From the NCBI GenBank assembly GCA_045596385.1, contig JAZOCC010000007.1, forward strand, positions 1 to 64,000: a stretch of 64,000 nucleotides of DNA, in the 5' to 3' direction. The first letter of the stretch is position 1. Every line of letters begins with the position of its first letter. Positions 58,958-64,000 of this stretch are shown here, piece by piece. The translations under genes were made by a program, and so were the position numbers. The notes beneath the pieces were generated by a model that was given only the letters and a program-made list of their open reading frames with translations, had not been told where the DNA came from and did no database searches. This DNA is from SIG307 sp045596385 (GTDB taxonomy: Bacteria; Bacillota; Clostridia; Lachnospirales; Lachnospiraceae).

Positions 58958-59893
58958 ATGGAGAAATACAGTTATTCCGCATTTGCGTATGTATATGACG
59001 AGCTCATGGACAATGTGCCTTACGATGCATGGGCAGAGTATTTAATCGGGCTTTTAAAGGAAAACGGTGTGCCGGAGGGACTGGTGTGCGAGCTGGGCTG
59101 CGGCACAGGTCAGATGACGCGTCGCCTGGCGGCAGCGGGTTATGATATGATTGGTATCGATTTATCGGAAGAGATGCTAGACGTGGCCAGAGAGCAGGAG
59201 TACGGTGTCTATGAAGGCGAGGGCGACTTCGATGAGGAAGACAGTGGCGAAAGTGTAACGGACGCAGAGGATGATTTTGACGGCGGATGTGGCCGGGAGG
59301 TGGACTGTGTAGACGGGCAGGAAGCTGAAGTGGCGGACATTACCGAACCTTCCATCCTCTACCTTCAACAGGACATGCGGGAGTTCGAACTTTACGGTAC
59401 CGTATCTGCGGTGGTCAGCATTTGCGACAGCATGAATTACATGACCTCGGATGAGGATTTGCTCTCGGTGTTCCGGTTGGTGAATAATTATCTGGACAAG
59501 GATGGCGTGTTTATTTTTGACATGAATACCGAGTATAAGTATAAGGAGCTGATGGGAGATGCCACCATTGCGGAAAATCGGGAGGATGTCAGCTTTATTT
59601 GGGAGAATCTGTATGATGAGGAAAAACGACTGAACGAGTATTGTCTGACGTTGTTTGCAAAGGCGGAGACTGAGGATGAGGACGAGGATGGCCCGGCACT
59701 TTATGAGAAGTACGAAGAGGTGCATTTGCAGCGGGCGTATCCGCTTGCAGAAGTGAAGCGTTTGCTTGCGGAAGCCGGGATGAACTTTGTGGCGGCGTAT
59801 GATGTGCTGACCCACGAGGTACCGGGACCGGAGTGCGAGCGGATGTATATTGTGGCACGGGAAGGGCATCAGAACGGAAAGACATATTTGTAG
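58958..59893 (+). CDS. class I SAM-dependent methyltransferase with acidic insert
   Basis: The 311-residue protein has motif I VCELGCGTGQMTRRLA (residues 43-58) and the acidic loop IGIDLS (66-70). QQDMREFEL and VVSICDSMNYM fill the next positions. Residues 81-131 are an inserted, highly acidic, low-complexity segment (EGEGDFDEEDSGESV, TDAEDDFDGG) not found in the core fold. The substrate is unknown. It is 13 bases ahead of the 5-formyl-THF cyclo-ligase gene, so a one-carbon link is possible. Confidence 0.8.
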   Translation: MEKYSYSAFAYVYDELMDNVPYDAWAEYLIGLLKENGVPEGLVCELGCGTGQMTRRLAAAGYDMIGIDLSEEMLDVAREQEYGVYEGEGDFDEEDSGESVTDAEDDFDGGCGREVDCVDGQEAEVADITEPSILYLQQDMREFELYGTVSAVVSICDSMNYMTSDEDLLSVFRLVNNYLDKDGVFIFDMNTEYKYKELMGDATIAENREDVSFIWENLYDEEKRLNEYCLTLFAKAETEDEDEDGPALYEKYEEVHLQRAYPLAEVKRLLAEAGMNFVAAYDVLTHEVPGPECERMYIVAREGHQNGKTYL

Positions 59894-59906
59894 AACAGGA
59901 GACTTT

Positions 59907-60536
59907 ATGAACATAGACGAAAAAAAGGCTTTTCGCAAAGCTATGCTAGCCAAGCGGGACGCCATTCCTTACGAAAACAGAATGGAAGCAGACCGGGCGC
60001 GGGATGCGCGTATCCGGAACTGGGACGTATACAAAGAAGCTGAGTTGCTGCTTTTTTATGTGAGCTACCGCAGCGAGGCAGACACACGACTGCTCATGAA
60101 GGAAGCACTGGAAGCGGGACGAAATGTGGCCGTACCGAAGGTGGTCGGGACGGACATGGTGTTTTATCGGATTACGCATATGAACCAATTGGTGGAAGGC
60201 TATAAAGGGATTTTGGAACCGGATGTAGAGCGTTGTGAAGCAGTAACCGAGGTGAATGGTACGGCTGCTGCACAGTCGCAGTCGGTGACCTGTCCTGTGC
60301 TCCCAAAGCGTACAATTCTCTTTGTTCCGGGCTGCGCCTTTGACAAATCCGGTGGTCGTATGGGATACGGCGGTGGATTTTACGACCGGTTTATGGAAAA
60401 GTACCCGGATGTGCTCAAGGTGGCACTTGCTTACGAGGAGCAGTTGGTGGAAGCGGTGCCGCGGGAGGTGCATGATAAGCCGGTGGATGTGATTGTGGCA
60501 GAGGTGCGGATGATACAAACTGTGAAAGGTGTGTAA
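59907..60536 (+). CDS. 5-formyltetrahydrofolate cyclo-ligase
   Basis: The 209-residue protein has the N-terminal KKAFRKAMLAKRDAIP pattern and the signature GGRMGYGGGFYDRFM. It converts 5-formyl-THF to methenyl-THF with ATP. AGGAGA selects ATG 59907; the frame opens earlier inside the methyltransferase gene but has no ribosome site there. Confidence 0.93.
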   Translation: MNIDEKKAFRKAMLAKRDAIPYENRMEADRARDARIRNWDVYKEAELLLFYVSYRSEADTRLLMKEALEAGRNVAVPKVVGTDMVFYRITHMNQLVEGYKGILEPDVERCEAVTEVNGTAAAQSQSVTCPVLPKRTILFVPGCAFDKSGGRMGYGGGFYDRFMEKYPDVLKVALAYEEQLVEAVPREVHDKPVDVIVAEVRMIQTVKGV

Positions 60537-60640
60537 GAACAGGAAACGCATGATAAGGCATGCAGCAAATGTGTAGCGACAGAAGAATGGCCGAGAGCCT
60601 TTGCAAGTGAAAAACAGACATAAAAATGGAGGAGTGTAAC

Positions 60641-61114
60641 ATGGACAGAACATACGGTGTACGAGGAACCCGCGCAAAGGAATTGTTTTTAGAAGGTTAT
60701 AATTGTGCCCAGGCGGTAGTGCTGGCTTATGAAGATTATTTTGAGGAAAGCCCGGAGATGCTGGCGCAGTTGGTGTCGGCCTTCGGCGGCGGAATGGGAA
60801 GACTTCGCGAAGTGTGCGGCTCCGTCAGCGGAATGTTTTTTGTATTAAGTAAAGTGTACGGCTATGCGGACCCGAAAGAAAAGGACGGAAAGATGGACTT
60901 GTACGCCAGAGTTCAGGAACTGGCGGCAAGATTCCGGGAGCGGAACGGTTCCATTGTGTGCAGAGAACTGCTGGGCTTATCGGAAAAGGTCAGTGTGCCG
61001 GTGCCGGAGGAGCGGACGCCGGAGTATTATAAGAAGCGTCCTTGTCCGGATATTATTGCGGATGCAGCGGATATTTTGGAGGAGTATTTGAGAGAGCAAG
61101 GGAAGCTGAAGTAA
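60641..61114 (+). CDS. C_GCAxxG_C_C family redox protein
   Basis: The 157-residue protein has GYNCAQAVVLAYED, FGGGMGRLREVCGSVSGM, then single cysteines in IVCREL and KRPCPDII, the family pattern. Members are predicted redox or iron-sulfur proteins of unknown function in anaerobes. GGAGGAG selects ATG 60641. Confidence 0.85.
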   Translation: MDRTYGVRGTRAKELFLEGYNCAQAVVLAYEDYFEESPEMLAQLVSAFGGGMGRLREVCGSVSGMFFVLSKVYGYADPKEKDGKMDLYARVQELAARFRERNGSIVCRELLGLSEKVSVPVPEERTPEYYKKRPCPDIIADAADILEEYLREQGKLK

Positions 61115-61306
61115 AGATACAAGTCTGGAATGGAAGATGTTACTAAAAACAGATTTTGGAGATTTTCGAGTAAAACAGAATAATTAAACAGAAATCAAGA
61201 CACGCTATCCCAGAGTGAATTTTTGGATGTGCGCAGTGTGAGTGCTACGGCGAAAACGTAGCGAATAAACACGATAGCACAGTTCAAAAAGATAGGAGGG
61301 CGTGTC

Positions 61307-62734
61307 TTGACCGGTTTAAAGGAGAATTTTGAAGAGAACGTGGCGTATTTTAACAATACGCTGCGGGTGACAGAGAATTTTGATGTGTTGTATCACACCT
61401 TTGAAATGGGTGGGAAGAAGGCCTGCATGTACTTTATCGACGGCATGGTGAAGGATGAGGTCATGCAGAAGCTGTTACAATACTTTTTCGGACTGAAGGC
61501 AAAGGATATGCCGGAGGATATCCACGGGGTGTTAAAGAAGTTTATGCCTTATGTGGAGGTTGGATTAATTACGTCGGCGGATGAGGCAATCCGGAATATT
61601 TTGTCCGGTGTGCCGGTTTTGATTCTGGAAGGGTACGATAAAATCATTTCCATTGATGCCAGGACTTATCCGGCCCGCAGTGTGGATGAGCCGGAAAAGG
61701 ATAAGGTCATGCGGGGCTCCCGGGACGGTTTCGTGGAGACATTGGTGTTTAATACGGCGCTCATCCGCAGACGTATCCGTGACCCGCGTCTTACCATGTA
61801 TATTACGGAGGCGGGTACGGTTTCCCATACAGACATTGTGCTTTGTTATATGGAAGACCGGGTGGAGAAAAAGTTCCTGGAGGAGCTGAAGCGCCGTATC
61901 AAAAAGATTTCCGTAGAAAGTCTGACCATGAACCAGCAAAGCCTGGCGGAGTGCCTGTACCATGGAAAGTGGTTTAATCCGTTTCCGAAGTTTAAGTTTA
62001 CGGAACGTCCGGATGCGGCAGCGGCGGCAGTGTTGGAAGGCGACATTATTATTCTTGTGGATAACGCGCCTCAGGCCATGGTGCTCCCGACCACAATTTT
62101 TGATATTATTGAGGAGGCGGACGATTATTATTTCCCGCCCATTACCGGCACGTATTTACGTCTGACCCGGTTTGCAACCAATATTTTGGCACTGATACTG
62201 ACACCGACGTTTATGCTTTTGATGCAACACCCCGAATGGATCAGTGAACGATGGCAGTTTATTGTGGTGAAAGACCCCTTAAATATTCCGTTGTTATTAC
62301 AGTTTTTAATTTTGGAGTTTGCATTGGACGGATTGCGATTGGCCTCGCTGAATACGCCGAACACGCTAAGTCTGCCACTTAGTGTCATCGCAGGTGTGAT
62401 TATCGGCGACTTTACGGTGCAGTCCGGGTGGTTCAACAGTGAGGCGATGTTATATATGGCCTTCGTTGCCATAGCGAACTACACTCAGGTGAGTCTGGAG
62501 CTCGGTTATGCGCTAAAGTTCATGCGTATCGTTTTGTTGATTCTAACCCATTGCTTCGGCCTGTGGGGCTATATCGGCGGTATTGTGCTGGATGTTCTGG
62601 CCATTACCTTTAACAAGACCATCGGCGGAAGAAGCTATTTGTATCCACTCTTACCGCTAAAGCCGAGACAGCTCATACAGCGATTGTTCCGTGTGCCGTT
62701 GCCGAAGAGTGAAAATCAGAAGGCGGTCAGGTAG
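61307..62734 (+). CDS. spore germination protein of the GerA/SpoVAF family
   Basis: The 475-residue protein has the soluble N-terminal GerA domain (residues 1-270, with IRNILSGVPVLILEGYDKII and DAPQAMVLPTT-like strands) and about five membrane helices after residue 285, as in SpoVAF rather than a nutrient receptor with a full operon. It implies that the organism makes spores. The start is TTG 61307 behind AGGAGGG. No sigma-G-type promoter is clear in the 190 bases upstream, which hold a GCTACG/CGTAGC hairpin. Confidence 0.85.
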   Translation: MTGLKENFEENVAYFNNTLRVTENFDVLYHTFEMGGKKACMYFIDGMVKDEVMQKLLQYFFGLKAKDMPEDIHGVLKKFMPYVEVGLITSADEAIRNILSGVPVLILEGYDKIISIDARTYPARSVDEPEKDKVMRGSRDGFVETLVFNTALIRRRIRDPRLTMYITEAGTVSHTDIVLCYMEDRVEKKFLEELKRRIKKISVESLTMNQQSLAECLYHGKWFNPFPKFKFTERPDAAAAAVLEGDIIILVDNAPQAMVLPTTIFDIIEEADDYYFPPITGTYLRLTRFATNILALILTPTFMLLMQHPEWISERWQFIVVKDPLNIPLLLQFLILEFALDGLRLASLNTPNTLSLPLSVIAGVIIGDFTVQSGWFNSEAMLYMAFVAIANYTQVSLELGYALKFMRIVLLILTHCFGLWGYIGGIVLDVLAITFNKTIGGRSYLYPLLPLKPRQLIQRLFRVPLPKSENQKAVR

Positions 62735-62800
62735 GAAGAAGGAAAAAGTTACAAAGAGGGCTAAGTGGCAGGACGCAATACGAATAGGAAGATAAATATA

Positions 62801-62867
62801 GAGCGGTAGCATTTACTAACGGGTTTGAGATGAGTCCCGAAGCAAATGTGTACCGCTCTTTTTTTGT
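62801..62867 (+). terminator. terminator after the SpoVAF gene
   Basis: GAGCGGTA (62801-62808) pairs with TACCGCTC (62851-62858), with ATTT/AAAT and CGGG/CCCG pairs further in, followed by eight Ts. Confidence 0.8.
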
Positions 62868-62934
62868 TTGCGCCGGCCGGTTGTGTTGGGGCGGGCACAT
62901 AAGGTGTTCTTACGGTGGTTTCTTTATGATGCGA

Positions 62935-64000
62935 TTAGCGATACCATTCCTTGTTGAAATCATCGTAAATCGGATCGTAGTTTTTGTCCTCTTCGAATAC
63001 GGAGGTAGTCAGATCGGATAAATTCAGGGTCGGTTCTTTGCCGTAGACGTGGTAATTGAAGTAGTCAATCATGTAGTTCATATCTTCGGCAATTACCGCA
63101 TGTCCTTCCTTATGAATGTTTATTGCAATGTTTTCTTCGATTCCGAGGAATTCGTAAATGGACTTGGTAGCCTTATAGCAAAGGTGCATGGACGGTGCGT
63201 TTACCCAGTCCTCGTTTATGCAGGAACCGATAATAAACAGGTAACGGTCTTTATCGGCACATAAGGACGCCAGCATGTACTGGTCTACCGGTAAGTAAGT
63301 TACATCGGAGAAGTTTAAGAACATGTCGTTAAACCAGCCCTGTTCTCCGGAGGACTGCAGGCTGCCCAGCGGTTCGTTGGCGCCGTAGGTATAAGATGCC
63401 GGACCGTTCTCGGAGGAAAAGTTGTAATTCTTGCCTTCTGACATGTAACGGTAGACGGCAAGGCCGCCGGCACCGGAACAGGACGGAGCTACCATTTTGA
63501 ATCGCGGCTCGAAAGCTCCGCATACAGAGGCAGCCTTACCCCAGCGGGAAACGCCGGTGACAATGGAGTTTTCACTGTTGATATGTAATTCATCACCGAG
63601 TCCGGCTTCCAATGCGTCCAATACCTTGGAAGCACCCCAGGACCAAGCCATCAGTACACCGGTTTGTTCCTTCCAGCTGTCGCCGTACGGATACAGGTCA
63701 TAGAATGCGCCTACATGCTTATTGTCGTCGGAAGCGATTTCGTAAGTGTTTAAGATGACGGAAGCGTAGCCTTTTTCAGCGGCTAATTGTTCCTGAACAC
63801 CGGCATGCATGCCGACGATAACCGGCCAGCCGTCTTCCGGCATCTCGCATTTGGAGGCATCCGGCACATTAACTGTTACGGTAAAGGAAGCGGTTCGTCC
63901 CTCATATTCTACGGTAATCTTTAAGCTGTTTCCGTTCAAGTCATAGGTCAGGTTTTCGCCGGTACCGTCACGCCATACGCCGTACATATAGTACTGGTAC
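62935..64000 (-). CDS. CE15-like glucuronoyl esterase, 5' end missing
   Basis: At least 354 residues are present; the frame stays open past the window edge, so the N-terminus, probably with a signal peptide, is not seen. The nucleophile motif is GVSRWGKAASVCGAF (serine in G-x-S-R-x-G-K), the catalytic His lies in HKEGHAVIAED, and VAPSCSGAGGLAVYRY also matches the family. CE15 enzymes cut ester bonds between glucuronoxylan and lignin in plant cell walls. An apparent Met at 63987 is only internal. Confidence 0.85.
   Translation of the reverse strand, partial: YQYYMYGVWRDGTGENLTYDLNGNSLKITVEYEGRTASFTVTVNVPDASKCEMPEDGWPVIVGMHAGVQEQLAAEKGYASVILNTYEIASDDNKHVGAFYDLYPYGDSWKEQTGVLMAWSWGASKVLDALEAGLGDELHINSENSIVTGVSRWGKAASVCGAFEPRFKMVAPSCSGAGGLAVYRYMSEGKNYNFSSENGPASYTYGANEPLGSLQSSGEQGWFNDMFLNFSDVTYLPVDQYMLASLCADKDRYLFIIGSCINEDWVNAPSMHLCYKATKSIYEFLGIEENIAINIHKEGHAVIAEDMNYMIDYFNYHVYGKEPTLNLSDLTTSVFEEDKNYDPIYDDFNKEWYR

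Overview
The window looks like chromosomal DNA of a spore-forming anaerobic Firmicute of the class Clostridia, most likely a gut or rumen Lachnospiraceae. The reasons are: strong AAGGAGG-type ribosome sites throughout; Rex, Hsp33, a GerA/SpoVAF spore protein, the clostridial 'GGGtGRT' protein pair and an OadB/OadG-like sodium pump; LytTR-DUF3021 and Bce-type modules; and fibre-degrading enzymes (a large GH2 enzyme and a CE15-like esterase). I see no rRNA, tRNA, CRISPR array, prophage or intact insertion sequence.

Layout. 1-9.7 kb is an accessory stretch of single-gene units: an AAA/DUF4143 ATPase with a repeat-rich promoter, then GNAT, PHP, GNAT, Nudix, 2H, a GNAT remnant, Nudix and HAD genes, a Fic-like gene behind a double palindrome, an XRE regulator pair, another GNAT and a HExxH protein. 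9.7-16 kb is a complete thiamine operon (thiS-thiF-thiG-thiH-thiE-thiD-thiC) behind two tandem TPP riboswitches, each with its own terminator. 16.4-18.9 kb is a LytTR/DUF3021/ABC exporter module. 19-30.4 kb is mostly housekeeping: a FruK-like kinase, rex, an acpS-nnr fusion, alr, a mazF with no adjacent antitoxin, a CBS/CorC membrane protein, deoD-deoC-cdd and hslO. 31-36.1 kb has two lipoproteins and an OmpR-type two-component system. 36.5-39.7 kb has dCMP deaminase, the NifU-like/GGGtGRT pair and a small membrane protein. 39.8-49.6 kb has a duplicated-domain lipoprotein, an ABC-F protein with an attenuator leader, an AraC-GGDEF fusion, the GH2 enzyme and a lipoprotein hydrolase. 49.7-52.5 kb is a phosphate/lipid-carrier operon (PiT, DUF47, DUF368) behind PHO-box-like repeats. 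52.6-57.2 kb is a Bce-type sensor/ABC peptide-resistance module. 57.3-58.8 kb (minus strand) is a sodium-pump beta subunit plus a 46-residue OadG-like peptide behind a yybP-ykoY-like riboswitch. The rest holds a methyltransferase, 5-formyl-THF cyclo-ligase, a C_GCAxxG_C_C protein, SpoVAF and a CE15 esterase cut by the window end.

Most interesting signals. (1) Three copies of a long, modular, hairpin-rich intergenic element (around 16.0-16.4, 30.5-30.8 and 36.2-36.4 kb), with compensatory changes in its terminal stem and sited next to terminators. (2) An ABC-F leader with a short peptide, a terminator and a matching antiterminator. (3) A Mn-type riboswitch fold ahead of a sodium-pump gene. (4) Tandem TPP switches. 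(5) A Fic protein with Gln in place of the catalytic His behind paired palindromes. All functional statements come from reading motifs by eye; no database search was run.
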